From the NCBI GenBank assembly GCA_034359265.1, contig CP136892.1:10154501-10218500 (forward strand): a DNA stretch of 64,000 nt, in the 5' to 3' direction. Position numbers and translations under genes: made by a program. Each line of letters opens with the position of its first letter. Position 1 is the stretch's first letter. Shown here piece by piece: positions 11,325 to 23,596 of the stretch. Origin of the DNA: Canna indica (lineage: Eukaryota; Streptophyta; Magnoliopsida; Zingiberales; Cannaceae). The notes under the pieces are model-generated. The model made no database searches and was not told where the DNA came from. It saw only the letters and a list, made by a program, of their open reading frames with translations.

Positions 11325-12410
11325 TGTTAGCCTAATGTTTTCTACCTTGGTCTTAATCCCAGTTTTGATGATAACAAACATGGAACTAATGTTTCATTGA
11401 GAAATACTTTCAGGTTTCATATCGGTTAGCGCACGACGTCCACGATCGGAAATATCGGAAAAATCAAAAAATCGAAAGGACGTCGGTCGACGCGCTCGAA
11501 TTCGTCGCAGAAATCTCTAGGAGTTCAACGAGTGCACCAAAGATGCTTTGGAAGGGTCTAGAGAATATATAAAACACTTGGAAATCTCTCAAAGTTGATG
11601 CACATCGAAAGCCAAATCCCGAAACGAAGAACGTGACAAGAAATCAACAAAAAAACTAATTTCACAGGTTCGGTCGCAGGGGCGATCGACCGAACCGAGC
11701 TCGGAATGCACAGAGTGCTTGGGTCGCTCGGGTGGTCACTTGGCCGATCGATCGATGATCGATCGGGCCAGTGATCGGGTGTCTCTAACGGGCAGAAAAA
11801 TGCCCATTGACGAGCCATTATGTTTCGGTGGTTATAAATACCCGCCTCAAACTCTCTCCTAGGTTATTGTTGATGCTTCTAAACCTCAAAGAGAGATTTC
11901 TAGCATCTCCTAAGCTCTTTCTTGATCAAATCTCTAAACCCCTAGTTCTTGACCCCTCAACCTAAATCGTTCTTCATTGGAGGGCTCTTCAAGGTTGCTA
12001 GGTTCAAGAAGAAGATGTGTTTTCATTGTGATAAGTTCTCTTCACTATCTTCTTGTGATAGATTTGTTTTTGATTTATTTTACTTTGATTTACTTGTGTG
12101 TGTAAGAAGACCTAGTATTTGGTCTTGTGATTGAGTGGTATCCTTGGTATAGAATGTATAAAGTCACTTGTGTAAACCAAGTTAGGAGTATGTCTTAGGA
12201 ATTGAGGTGGGAACGCTCACTCGGTGTGAAGGTGAAAGTGCCTTTGAAGTTAGTATAGGTTCTTTCCAGTGAAAAGTCATCGATTGTAAGCTACTCGTAA
12301 CTTAGTGGATTTGTGTGTGAAATCCTAAGTACGGTGCTTAGGTAATGGAGTAGGTATTGGAGCCGAACCACTATCAATCATTGTGTTAGCATTATTATTC
12401 TTGTTTATGT
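11325..12410 (+). repeat. 3' LTR of the gag-only retroelement, truncated
   Basis: It starts TGTTAGCC directly after the polypurine tract. A TATAAATA box lies at 11833-11840, so the LTR promoter is still visible. The tail seen before the primer-binding site at 1-34 is not found here, so this LTR is probably truncated near 12410. Confidence 0.6.
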
Positions 12411-12801
12411 TAATTGCAATTGCATACAGGTACGCCGGTGCCCATATACAATCGCATACGTGTAGCCTTTTGGGATGCGGGCGCACGTATGCAATTAGAT
12501 GCAACCGCTAATACTTGTATGCATATATCGTTAAAAGTAATATTTGTGAATTTTGCACATAGGTCTCACTTACGAGCACCAATATATAAATGTTTAATTA
12601 ATTTTAACTATGATGCAATTTTAATCCGTTAGTATATATTTTAATAGCTTCTTATGATGATTAAATGTTAAGTTTAATTTTGTTGCCAAGATTAATTAAT
12701 TGCGACTGTTATGGTGCATAGGTAGCTTCTTTGTTTCTCTTTAAAAGAGCGAGTGTTGCTCTTTGCATATCACCATGAACTTGAATCGTCCTTGTATTAT
12801 G
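12411..12801. other. Unassigned sequence between retroelement and hAT element
   Basis: Contains a moderately GC-rich patch (12420-12520) and AT-rich DNA. I recognise no gene or repeat; short frames here have no supporting features. Confidence 0.4.
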
Positions 12802-13786
12802 CAGGGGCGGACCCACACTAGGGCCAAGAGGGTCACTGGGCCCTCCTGGAATTTGATAATTTTTAAAAAATATATACAGTTAAATTGCATTTGTATTGTT
12901 AATTTCAATTACTTTTACTAATGTATTTATAGTCTAGTGGTTAGTTATTTTAATTTTTTGTTTATAGATCTTAGGTTCGAATCTCATCTCTTGTCTTCTA
13001 TATTCATTATTTACCTTTTTTTGTAATGGCTAAATATAAAATTTAATTTTTTAATTAAAAAATTACAAAATTTTCTCTATTAATTTCTCACTTAACTCCA
13101 AAATTTTCTCAATTAATTTTTTTACATCTAAAACTCTAATGTTGGTTTAATTTATTTCTAATATTTTTTTTCTATGCTATTATCTATGCTCATACTGTAA
13201 AATTGTGTGAACTTTTGCGTATGAGTTATTCAATATATGATTGAATAATTAATTTTCTCATCAAGCATCCAAGAAAATGAATAAAAATTATATTATATTT
13301 CATCTATGATTGTGAAATTTATTTAATTGAGAATCTAAATTTAAAATACATCTATATTAATTATATGATACTATCTTCACGGTGTCAAGTTAGTTTTACT
13401 TTTAATGTAATATTAAGTACTATTAATGCAACAAAGAGCAATTATTTTTCTGTATGTATTTGTAATTTTGTTAATCTCTTACTAATTTTTTAGTTTTCTT
13501 CATATAGTTTCATAAAGTTGGCATTCGAGATGAGTAAGACGATGACCTCATCATAGTAGAGCTTATTTTGGATGATTTAGATGAAAGAATTTTCACAAAA
13601 ACTTTAATTATTTTTAATTTAGATATTTTAGCAATATTTTCAAAATATAAAAATAGAAAAAATAATATACTATTATAGGTTATGATTTTAATTAAAAAAT
13701 TTAAAAATAAATAATTAAAATAATATTTATTAAATTTTTATATCTTAAATTGGACCCCTCATTAATTTTTTTTGCGTTCGCCGCTG
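12802..13786. mobile_element. hAT-like element, non-coding
   Basis: The left end CAGGGGCGGACCCACAC and the reverse complement of the right end, CAGCGGCGAACGCAAA, form imperfect terminal repeats. Flanks are GTATTATG (12794-12801) and GTATTATA (13787-13794), an 8-bp duplication with one mismatch. The interior is very AT-rich and lacks a transposase. Confidence 0.7.
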
Positions 13787-13794
13787 GTATTATA

Positions 13795-14060
13795 TATCTC
13801 CTCCGTCAAGTGCTGATCATGCTCTTCCCAAGGCAGAAACTTAGGTCAAACTGTTCCCGATTAAGGCTGTGGAGGAAAACTACTCAACCAACAATTGTTG
13901 TGAACTTTGTACTTTTCCATTCCTTAACCCAAACGACATAATTTTCATGGACTTTATTGTTGGCAAAGTAAATTATTTTATATGCTAACTGTTTAAAAAA
14001 ATCCATATAGGCAGTAATAAATGAACATAATTGAGATCAATTCTAAAGTTGACTGACACA

Positions 14061-14141
<81 letters not shown>

Positions 14142-14181
14142 TTGTACATATCCATAAAAATTAATATTTTGGATATACAAT
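13795..14181. repeat. Spacer with (TA)n/(GA)n microsatellite
   Basis: No gene is visible. A TA dinucleotide run of about 28 units (about 14069-14124) is followed by a short GA run to about 14139. Confidence 0.85.
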
Positions 14182-14700
14182 TAGGGGTGGCAATTTTATC
14201 CGCATCCGCTAACTAAAAATCACATCCGCACCGTATCCTATCCATATCCGTAAATAAAAATGGATATGAATACGGATACAGATTTAGAAAACTTATATCC
14301 ACGCGGATATGGCGCGGATACGGATATGGCTGTGGATCCGCACCGTATCCGCACCGCCTATTCGCGTCTTTGAATTACTATTTTGCCTATATAAGTTATT
14401 AATATACATAAGAGCTCTATGGTAATTTCATGTCAAGATGAATTTTGAAGTATATTATATATTTATTTTGCATCAATGAATTGGTAATTTATTGATTTTT
14501 ATAATTAAATATATAATTTTAATTTTTTTTTATTAAATACGATGCAGATACGGATGCGGTGCGGATATCCGTATTTAAAGCGGTGCGGATATGGATATCC
14601 ATATTCACACCCGTAGCGGATACGGATGGGCGAATATGGGGTGCGGTGCGGATACGGATAATCCAGTATCCGCACCGTATCCGCTCCGTTGTCAGCCCTA
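14182..14700. mobile_element. hAT MITE with perfect 8-bp duplication
   Basis: TAGGGGTGGCAA at the left pairs with TTGTCAGCCCTA at the right. TATACAAT flanks both sides (14174-14181 and 14701-14708). Both arms carry repeated ATCCGCACC-type motifs. There is no coding capacity. Confidence 0.85.
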
Positions 14701-15244
14701 TATACAATTAATAAAAGTACGTGTGAAAGTTAGAATGTATTTAGTAAACAATTCAAAGCATAATAATTATATATAATTAAGTATACTAAACGCATAGACG
14801 AGATATAGTGATCTTGCATTTAATATCATTCAAATTTATGGATTATATATTTAACTAAGAGAAAATATCTAAATATAGCATATACTTTGGACTTTTTCTC
14901 AATAATGACCCGTAATTTATTTTATCTCAATTGTATACACGTACTAAGACATTTGTTTCAATTGTGGTCTGCCGTTTAATTTTTGTCGGACGCTTCGTTA
15001 AGCTAATGACGTGGCATGTTGACATATATAAAAAACTATTTTTTATTATGTTATTAATCCAATCGTCATGTGTTATTAATATTGGGTCCCAATTTTTTTA
15101 CATTAAATAGTGGATCCCATCTTTTTAATGTTATAAAGTGATCCCATATATATATATATATCTCATCTTCTTCTTCCACCGTCATCTCCTCCACCACCAC
15201 CTCCTTCTTCTTCTTCTTCTCTCTCGCCAACCCGCCACAGCCAC

Positions 15245-15256
15245 CTACACCCGGCC

Positions 15257-15310
<54 letters not shown>

Positions 15311-15408
15311 TTCTTCTTCCACCGTCATCTCCTCCACCACCACCTCCTCCTTCTTCTTCTTCTTCTTCTTCTCTCTCGCCAACCCGCCACAGCCACCTAC
15401 ACTCGGCC

Positions 15409-15447
<39 letters not shown>

Positions 15448-15450
15448 CTA
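15245..15450. repeat. CT-rich microsatellite block in Pack-MULE 1
   Basis: Two (CT)n runs (about 15260-15307 and 15412-15444) sit in a duplicated segment of roughly 150 bp that also holds TTC runs. A matching GAA/GA block occurs in inverted orientation at about 16150-16295, so the microsatellites belong to the inverted-repeat zone. Confidence 0.85.
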
Positions 15451-15529
15451 AAAAGATTCTTTGTGATCGTCGACAACCTTCTTCAAACGTCAGTAACCTA
15501 TGCATTAGAAACCATGGCAGAGACGGAGC

Positions 15530-15845
15530 ACTGGAATCCTGCATCGTGGGCACTTCTCGAAGCTGGACAAATCGAAGGTCGCTGAGAGAGGGCCGACGTA
15601 GAACTTGAGGTCGTCTCCGTTCCGCACCACCTCGTTTACCCGAAACCAAAACCAGAGCACCTACACGTTGACGACTTGTAGGTTGGTCAGCGATCTGACG
15701 CCCACCGTGCTCGTGACCTTCTTCTTGTACCTCAGTAGTAGCTCCCAGCGACCTTGAACTCGAACTTGCACTCGTCGCTCAGGTACACCTCAAAGCTACC
15801 GTCTTGGTGCAACACATAGCTCTGCGCGCCCTTGGGGAGCAGACG
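15530..15845 (-). pseudogene. DUF538-family gene fragment captured in Pack-MULE 1
   Basis: On the minus strand from about 15842 the reading is LPKGAQSYVLHQDGSFEVYL, a close match to the start of the plant DUF538 domain. After a frame change near 15735 come a segment containing RSLTNLQVVNV and then NEVVRNGDDLKFYVGPLSAT, which match later parts of the same domain. An in-frame stop and the frameshift show it is a decayed copy. DUF538 proteins are small plant proteins of poorly known function. The fragment lies well inside the inverted repeats. Confidence 0.85.
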
Positions 15846-16259
15846 TTATCGTCGAGTGATTTGTCCTTCGCTCTTCACCAAGCCTGCTCCAAAGTTATCC
15901 CTGTGATTGCTCGATACAGAATCGATCCCTGCAAGAGATAACACTAGTGCAGGTCTGGTGGTGCAAGTCACGAGCGACGAGGGAGAAGTTCGCCCTCAAG
16001 TCTGTCGAGAAGCGCCTGCTCGCCGACACCGTCGATCGTGAGTGAGGGAGCAAACCAAGCTATCAGGGGAGGAACGAAGGATACAACGCCGACGACTACC
16101 TGTCCTGAGACGAACGATAGAGAAGGGGTGGCCAGGTGCAGGTGGCTGTGGCGGGAAGAAGAAGAAGAAGAAGAAGAAGAAGAAGAAGAAGAAGACGAAG
16201 AAGAAGAAGAAGAAGAAGGTGGTGGTGGAGGAGATGACGGTGGAAGAAGAAGATGGTCG

Positions 16260-16299
<40 letters not shown>

Positions 16300-16739
16300 A
16301 CCATTCTATAATATTAAAAAGATGGGACCCACTCTTTAATATAAAAAAGTGGGACCCAATATTAATAACACGTGACGATTGGGTTAATAACATAATAAAA
16401 AATAATTTTTTATACATGTCAGCATGCCATGTCGACGGCTTAACGGAGCGTCCGACGGAAATTAAACGACAGACCACAATTGAAATAAATGTCTTAGTAC
16501 ATGTACATAATTGAGACAAAGTAAACTACGGGTCATAATTGAGAAAAAATCCAAAATACAGGCTATATTTAGGTATTTTTCCTTTAAGTAATAAGTGAAT
16601 GCATGCATTGTACATATATATTAACTTAATAATGAATACAATTATTGAGCTAAACCCTAAGGCTAACAACAGAAACAACCTTTTTAAATTTCAAATTTTC
16701 TGGACTGAATACCTTGAATCCAGAGATGTCTAACCCTGA

Positions 16740-18445
16740 AGTAGTATTCCTATCAAAATTTGTGTTCGAGCCTACTAACCTCAGCTGTCAGGAATGGTGA
16801 CAGGAATACTGCTTCTAGATGGTGACAGGAATACTGCTTACTTCCACATAGTTGTCATCTCTAGGAGAAGAACAAACTTTATTAGCAAAATTACTGATGA
16901 TAATGATAATATTCTTACCAACGATAGCTCCATCCTTCAAGCCTTTGCCAACTACTACCAAAATCTATGACAATTTACCTCCACCAACCCCTTCTCCATT
17001 CAGCTTTAGCCTTACTTTCCTACTATTCCCAATTCCTTGAAGGACAATCTCATCAGGCCCTTCACTAAGGATAAACTATGATCCACTATTAAGACTATGG
17101 CTAATGAGAAAAGTCCGGGAGTGGATGACTTTACAACTGAGTTCTACAAAGCTTACTGGCCAATTATTGAAAATGATTTTTTGGATTGCATCATCAATTT
17201 TCAAAACACTTCCTTCCTTCCCTTTTCTTGGAACCAAACTGTTCTAACCTTTATCCCTAAAGTCAAAAACCCTTCTAAGGTTAAAGACTATAGGCCTATC
17301 TTCTTATGCAACTTGAACTATCGCATTCTATCCAAGATGTTGGCCAATAAACTCAAGGAAACCCTTCATCTCCTCATTTCTAGGGAGCAATATGCCTTTA
17401 TTAAGGGCAGAAATATTCATGAAAATATTATCATTGCCCAAGAGGCAGCTCACTCTATTTTTAAGTCTAAAGGCAAACATCCTTACATCTTGATTAAATT
17501 GGACCTTGCTAAAGCCTTTGACTCTGTCTCTTGGCAAGCCATCTCTACTGTCATGAAAGCATGTAACTTCCCTCATGTTTTCATTCAATGGATCCATGCT
17601 TGTATGTCCACTGCCTCCTCCTGCTTAGCTAATGGGAGTTTCTCTGGGTTTTTTCAGGCTAATAGATGTGTGAGACAGGGAGATCTCATCTCTTCCTTTT
17701 TTTACATCCTAGTAGCCCAAACCCTTACCCTCTTAATTAACTAGACTGTTGAAAGTAAAATCTTTCCCCCCTTACCATCAAAAAGACTTTTAAAATAAGT
17801 TACATTCTTTTTGCTGATGATATCATTCTTATGCTCAAAGCTAATAAAGAGTGTCTCAACTCTGTTCATACCATCTTTGAGCATTACTATAGTTTAACTA
17901 GGCAGAAGGTTAATCCTCTCAAGTCTTTTATATACTTTCCAAATCACACTCCTTCTCACATTAAGCAAGCCATCTGCCTCAAGCTTAGCATGATGAAGGC
18001 ACATTCCCTTTCAAATACCTTGATACTATGATATCCCCCCAAAACCCTCCTGATAAAGCCTATGATTATCTCTTTGACTCTATCAACAACAAGCTTGGCT
18101 CATGACAATCAAACTACCTCTCCCAAGCTGGTAAATTGACCCTAGTTAAGTCTGCCCTTACCTCCATCCTCCTTCACACAATTTCTATCTCTTGGCTGCC
18201 TAAGAAAGCTATGAACAAAATCAATAGCATCATTAGTAACTTCTTTTGGGGTTCTAGCAGTGACCATAAAAAGATGTACCTGATCTCTTGGGATCAAATC
18301 ACTACTCCCAAAACTAGTGGTGGCCTAGGTATCCACAATGTTTTCTAACAAAGCCTATCCCTTAATGCTAAAAGGATGGCTGCTTACCTTAACAATGTGG
18401 ATAACTTTTGGCTCCACCTGGTTAAACATCTTGTGCATGAGTACT
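16740..18445 (+). pseudogene. LINE (L1-type) reverse transcriptase remnant
   Basis: The largest open piece, 17097-17744, reads MANEKSPGVDDFTTEFYK, then FIPKVKNP, DYRPIFLCNLNYRILSKMLA, LDLAKAFDSVSW and RQGDLISSFFYIL. These are ordered motifs of the non-LTR reverse transcriptase. The catalytic FADD motif follows in another frame at about 17811-17822. A downstream piece at 18136-18348 has SWLPKKAMNKINSIISNFFWG, typical of the region after the RT core. Stops and frameshifts separate the pieces; the endonuclease part and the poly-A tail were not found. Confidence 0.9.
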
Positions 18446-18988
18446 AAATAGACCTGGAACTAGTTGAAACCTACTCGATCGAGTAGATTTCGGGTAGATC
18501 CAAATTAAATTCAGGTATGATCTGAGACAAAAATTAAGGAATCGGATAAATCGGTTTCTATTCCGAGTCTAACTCATCAAGTACCTAGAATCGGAACTGG
18601 AACCTATACATTAAAACTTGTAAATGAACAGATTCCAACAAGGTACCCAGAACCGAAACCAAAATCTGTATCTTAGAAATCGTACCTCAAAACCTGTAAA
18701 TGAATAGATTCCAACAGGGGTATACACGAAACCTATACACTAGAACTTGTAAATGAACATATTTCAACAGGGTACCTGGAACATGTATTATGGAATCTAA
18801 AATGGACAGATTCCAACATGGTACTCGAAACCTATACCGCACCATAAGTTATGGGTAGAATTCGATTCCAGGTCCCAATAGGGTAGGTCGGATCCGAGTT
18901 CAAAATCTAGGAACCGATTCTATATAAGGTAGGAGTTCAGATATTATTAAAAATATATATAGGATATTCGAATCCGCTCACCCCTAGT
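18446..18988. repeat. Degenerate repeat-rich element, possibly hAT
   Basis: About five imperfect repeats of a roughly 60-bp motif containing TTGTAAATGAACAGATTCCA. The right end carries CTCACCCCTA, an end type seen in hAT MITEs. AGTACT-like sequence occurs on both sides, but I could not fix an 8-bp duplication or a matching left end. Confidence 0.4.
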
Positions 18989-19534
18989 ACTCATTGATAT
19001 ATAGAAAACAATATTTCTAGAAGTAATTAAAGTTTTTTACTTTCCATTTAGATCTTTCTAATATTATAAAATTTTATTTCGCTCAAAAAGTGTTGTAATT
19101 TTTTTCTATAAAAAAATCTTAGCTCTAACTAGTAATTAGATTAATTAATTGCAGGTGCAGCTAAAGAAACGGTTAATTTTAATATTGTAATTACAATTAC
19201 AGAAAATCTAAATATGGTGGGCAATTAAATATGAGAAATAAATGGTTAATTAGGATTTCATCCATTTAACAAGATTCTGCTCCACCTTCACACGATTTGC
19301 GGATTTGGAACAGTTAGTTGCATGTCGTCCAACCTCTTCTGAAAATGAAGACACGTCATCGCGTTCCCTGTCGCGTCGTCTTCACCGCCGCTCGATCTCT
19401 GTAGCTAATTCACGTCTATATATACCCGCTACTTCTCCAACGTATCTGTAACGCTCTTCCTCTTTCCTCTTCTTCTTCCTCCCTCCCATCTCAGTCCCGG
19501 CCAGTCCTCAACGTCGACTAATTAATTAACTACG
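18989..19534 (+). promoter_or_regulatory. Upstream region and TATA box of the sulfate transporter gene
   Basis: TATATATA at 19417-19424 lies about 110 bp before the ATG, with a CT-rich leader between them. That spacing suits a plant core promoter plus a short 5' UTR. Upstream sequence is AT-rich with no other gene seen. Confidence 0.55.
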
Positions 19535-22500
19535 ATGGGAACGGTGCCGGAAGTGCACCACCTGCGCCACGCGGCCGCCAAGGTCAACTTCGCCAAATCC
19601 AGATCCTTCCTCTCGACCTTCCGGTCCGACCTCAAGGAAACGTTCCTGCCGGACGACCCCTTCCGCCACATGAAGCAGATCCGATCCGCCGGTGGCGGTT
19701 GCGCGGCCGCCGCGTGGAGCGTGGTGCAGTACTTCGTTCCGGCGATGGAATGGGGTCCCAGGTACACCCTCGCCATGTTCAGGTACGACCTCCTCGCCGG
19801 CGTCACCATCGCCAGCCTCGCCATTCCGCAAGGCATCAGTTACGCTCGCCTCGCCAACCTCCCTCCCGTAGTCGGCCTCTGTACGTGTATATATGACTTC
19901 ATCTCCCTCTCTCTCTATCTCTGTGTGCTGAGATCGATATATATAATTAATCTGGGGGTGCGTACGTGTGGGATCAAGATTCGAGTTTTGTGCCGCCGAT
20001 GGTGTACGCCATATTTGGAAGCTCGAAGAACTTGGCGGTGGGGAATGTGGCGGCGGCGTCGCTGCTGCTTGCGTCGATCATCGGAAGTGAAGTGTCGCAG
20101 CAGGAGAGCCCGGAATTGTACATGTATTTGTTCTTCACCGCCGCCTTCTTCACCGGGGTGTTTGAAGCTGCTCTCGGGATCTTCAGGTGCTAAGAGTCAA
20201 CGTTTCGTGCATGGAAAATTAATTAATTAATTTGAATCCAATAAATACTATTAAAGATGTGTAAAATAACAGGCTTGGGATATTGGTGGACTTTCTGTCG
20301 CGTTCGACGATCAGCGGATTCATGGGAGGAACGGCGATCATAGTGATAATGCAGCAGCTGAAGGGAGTTCTGGGATTGCATCACTTCACCGCCAAAACTG
20401 ATGTGGTTTCTGTCTTGCACTCCATCTTCTCCCACAGGCATGAGGTTGGTAATTAATTAATTAGCATCTCTGCAGATCTTGAATGGATTTTGATATAAAC
20501 CTGGTTTGGTAGGAGATTTATTTTCTCACCAATCCTCTGGGATATTATAATTAATTGTAAGGTTACGTGTAGGATTTTGAATGAGATTATAATTTTTCAC
20601 ACTCTTTTTTTTTTAAATTTACTTGTCACCCAAAAGAATACAATTTTTTATAACACATGAGATGATTCACATATTTCTTTATAACTAATTTCAGTGGAGA
20701 TGGGAGAGTGTTGTGCTTGGGATATGCTTGGTTGGATTCTTGTTTCTCAGCAAGCACCTGGTGAGTGGGGAATTTAACTACCTACATATATGCCTAATTA
20801 TTCTCTCTCTCTCTCTCTCTCTCTGGTCACTATTAATGTATTAATTAATTACATTGGCATCACATTCTTTGATAAAAATATAATATTTTTTTACTTAGTT
20901 TCATCTTTGTAATTTAATGAATTTTTACAGAGAGTAAAAGTTCCAAGATTGTTCTGGGTGCCAGCTCTTGCTCCTTTGGTGGTGGTCATATTGGGGGGTC
21001 TTTTTGCTTATCTTGTGAATGCAGAGGAGCACGGAATACACATAGTTGAGCCAATTAATTAATTAACTATTTCTAGCTAATTAAAATTCAGGATTTTTGT
21101 TTTATTTATATATAATGATAAGTGATATAATATTGTTGCAGGTTGGGCCTTTGAAGAAAGGATTGAGTCCCATTTCCATATCGCAATTAAAATTTGAGTC
21201 TAAATATCTTGGTCTTGTTCTTAAAGCAGGCGTGATTTCTGGCATCCTGGCACTTTCGGTGAGAGAACAAGACAATTAATTACTTATATATGTGCTTACC
21301 ATTTTTCGTTTTCTTATAGTAATTAGGAGTATATTGCAAGCTGAACTGGGTAGAGTTTTTCGATCTTCTTTCTTTTTATGAACTTGGGATGAATTAAACT
21401 CCTCATAGTAATATAAATAATTATTATTTCAGGAAGGGATAGCAGTGGGAAGGAGCTTGGCAATGATTAAAAATGAACAAATAGATGGCAACAAAGAGAT
21501 GATAGCTTTTGGGATTATGAATATTGTGGGTTCTTGGTTTTCATGTTATCTTACAACGGGTAATTAATTTCTTAATTTTCACCCCACAATTTCTTTTATT
21601 CTTGTGGTGGACATATATAAATATCTTTCTTCTTCTTCTTCTTCTTCTTCAGGCCCTTTTTCGAAATCTGCAGTAAATGTCGAAGCAGGATGTAAGACGG
21701 CCATGTCGAATGCCATCATGTCAATTTGCATGATGCTGGTGTTGTGGTTCTTGGCTCCTCTGTTTAAATACACTCCTTTGGTGGCACTCTCAGCCATCAT
21801 CATAGTGGCCATGGTTGGCCTCATCGAGTACCGAGAGGCTCATCACCTCTTCAAGGTGGACAAGTTTGACTTTGTCATCTGCATGGCTGCCTTCTTTGGT
21901 GTCATTTTCTTTAACATGACCACCGGACTCGCATTATCAGTAAGAACTCTAAATTAACTTTGAACTTTGATTATATTTCCTTTTCATTAACTTTAAACCA
22001 AGCATCAGTAACCAATTAATTTGATCCATTTGACAGGTAGGTTTGTCAATACTAAGAGCATTGTTATATGTGGCTCGCCCAACTACTTGCAAACTTGGAA
22101 ACCTCCCGGGAACAGATAGATTTGTTGATGTAGAGCAATATCCTGACTCAGTTGCCATTCCCAACATTCTTGTCTTAATGCTTGGTTCACCTCTTTACTA
22201 TGCAAATGCTAGCTACTTAAGAGAAAGGTATATATCACTTTCTATTAATTAATTTTAATTTGATCTTCATTTATTGGTGGAAGGTGTATTTAATAATTAA
22301 TTGAGCTTTCCACAAGCTTGTATTAATACTCCCATGGTTCGTCATGAAATTTAGGATATTAAGATGGATAGAAGAGGAGAGTATTGCCGAGAAGAACGGA
22401 GATGACTTGCAATATCTTATCCTTGACATTGGTGGTAAGCCGGTCTTTTCTTCTAGCTTAGACAATAATATTGCTTTATGCCCTCTCCAAAATCCATTGT

Positions 22501-22713
22501 ATAAAGAACTTTTCATTTATGGGCGTTTGGTACGAGGTAATCCATCTGGATTACCGATAATCTGAATTAAAATTACCTGGGCCCATCAGATTACCGCGTT
22601 TAGTTGAAACAGATTACCGATAATCTAGATGCTTATAGTAATCTACGTTATCACTCAACTGATAATCCACGTTACCAAGAGAGGGTATGGCTATGTGGAT
22701 TACTAGTAAAGTG

Positions 22714-22751
<38 letters not shown>

Positions 22752-23596
22752 ACAAAAATGCTCCCACTAAAATACCCATGTTAACATTTAAAAAAAAAAA
22801 TCATCACCTCATCTCATAGTAAATTGGTAATCCCTATTTTTTATTCTTTTTTAATTTATTTTTTATTTTTTTATTTGATGATATTTTAGTTGAAGATATA
22901 AGTTTCCCAATAATATTTTTTATACCAAATAAGATAATGTGATAATTTTAAAAATGATAATTTATCTGAATGGTAATCTAGATCCTCGATAATCTTAAGT
23001 TATAATGTACCAATCGCCCCCTCAGTGAAAAAAGAACATCAACTTCCTAAGTTATTTCAAATATATAACTTTGAAAATTTTACACAACTTCCTAAGTTAT
23101 TTCAAATATATAACTTTGAAATTTTTACACAAATCATTAATTAGTCCTAGCTACATTAACTTTAAATGAAATTTACACAAATTCATTTTTGGCTTGTGAT
23201 CTACGTGTAGGAGTGACCTCCATTGACAATACTGGAATTAGCATGCTTTTAGAGGTCAACAGAATTCTGGGGAGAAGACAGATCAAGGTCAAGATATATA
23301 CAAATTAATGAAGATCACTTGCACTCTCTATATGTTGTCCTTCCCTTGTTGTTTGCTTACCAAAGGGGAAATAATTAAAGATGCTTGTGCTTTGCCTGCA
23401 GATAGCTCTGGCCAATCCAAGGCTACAGGTTGCAGAGAAGTTGGTATTCTCCAAGTATATTGAAAAAATAGGGAAAGAATGGGTGTTTCTTTCTGTGAAT
23501 GATGCAATTGCTGCAAGCCATTTTGCCCTTCAAGGATCAAGAATTAAGGAAGAAGTCACCGGAGTTGAAGGGGTGATATCCATTTTGCCGGCTTAA
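19535..23596 (+). CDS. SULTR3;5: SULTR3;5-type sulfate transporter, 12 exons
   Basis: Exons: 19535-19880, 19979-20186, 20273-20444, 20695-20760, 20931-21044, 21142-21258, 21433-21559, 21653-21939, 22037-22227, 22355-22434, 23211-23287, 23402-23596. All introns obey GT-AG and the total of 1980 nt gives 659 residues, the usual size for plant SULTRs. The N-terminus has FLPDDPF, followed by the transporter signature SLAIPQGISYARLANLPP near residue 90, many hydrophobic helices, and a C-terminal STAS domain (about residues 535-650, with VTSIDNTGISML). The stretch DFLSRSTISGFMGGTAI and the KTDVVSVLHS loop resemble the SULTR3;5 branch of group 3. The family moves sulfate with protons across membranes; SULTR3;5 of Arabidopsis assists root-to-shoot sulfate transport. 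Exon 1 is markedly GC-rich compared with later exons. Intron 10 is enlarged by a MITE-like insert. Confidence 0.95.
22521..23030. mobile_element. MITE-like insertion in intron 10 of the sulfate transporter
   Basis: GGGCGTTTGGTAC at the left faces GTACCAATCGCCCC at the right as imperfect terminal repeats. Subterminal GGTAATC / GATTACC motifs recur at both ends, and a (TA)n run sits at about 22719-22749. I could not identify a clear target duplication, so the superfamily is open. It adds about 0.5 kb to the intron without touching the splice sites. Confidence 0.6.

Larger units (their letters stand above)
1..12410 (+). mobile_element. Gag-only Copia-type LTR element, split by later insertions
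   Basis: A tRNA-Met-type primer-binding site lies at 37-50, a gag-like region at about 129-1567, a polypurine tract at about 11310-11324 and the start of a 3' LTR (TGTTAG) at 11325. No protease, integrase or reverse transcriptase is present between gag and the polypurine tract, only AT-rich non-coding DNA. The element therefore looks non-autonomous. A hAT-like element (2408-3083) and a CACTA element (3224-10329) inserted into that non-coding spacer. The 5' LTR is almost wholly outside the window; only its last ~34 bases can be present. The 3' LTR fades out near 12410, so the right boundary is approximate. Confidence 0.65.
14859..16582. mobile_element. Pack-MULE 1 carrying a DUF538 fragment
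   Basis: Terminal inverted repeats of roughly 250-300 bp open with GAGAAAATATCTAAATATAG and close with the inverse of GGAAAAATACCTAAATATAG. Flanks TTTAACTAA (14850-14858) and TTTAAGTAA (16583-16591) form a 9-bp duplication with one mismatch, as expected of Mutator-like elements. No transposase is present. Inside are CT/GA and GAA/CTT microsatellites and a captured gene fragment. Confidence 0.85.

Noticed and set aside
15138..15649. Long Ser/Leu- and Arg/Glu-rich frames on both strands
   Set aside because: Driven by (CT)n and (TTC)n microsatellites in the MULE inverted repeats; the only protein-like signal there is the antisense DUF538 piece.
15968..16519. 158-183 codon frames with poly-Glu or poly-Ser
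   Set aside because: GAA/GA repeat translations across the MULE end; no start context or homology.
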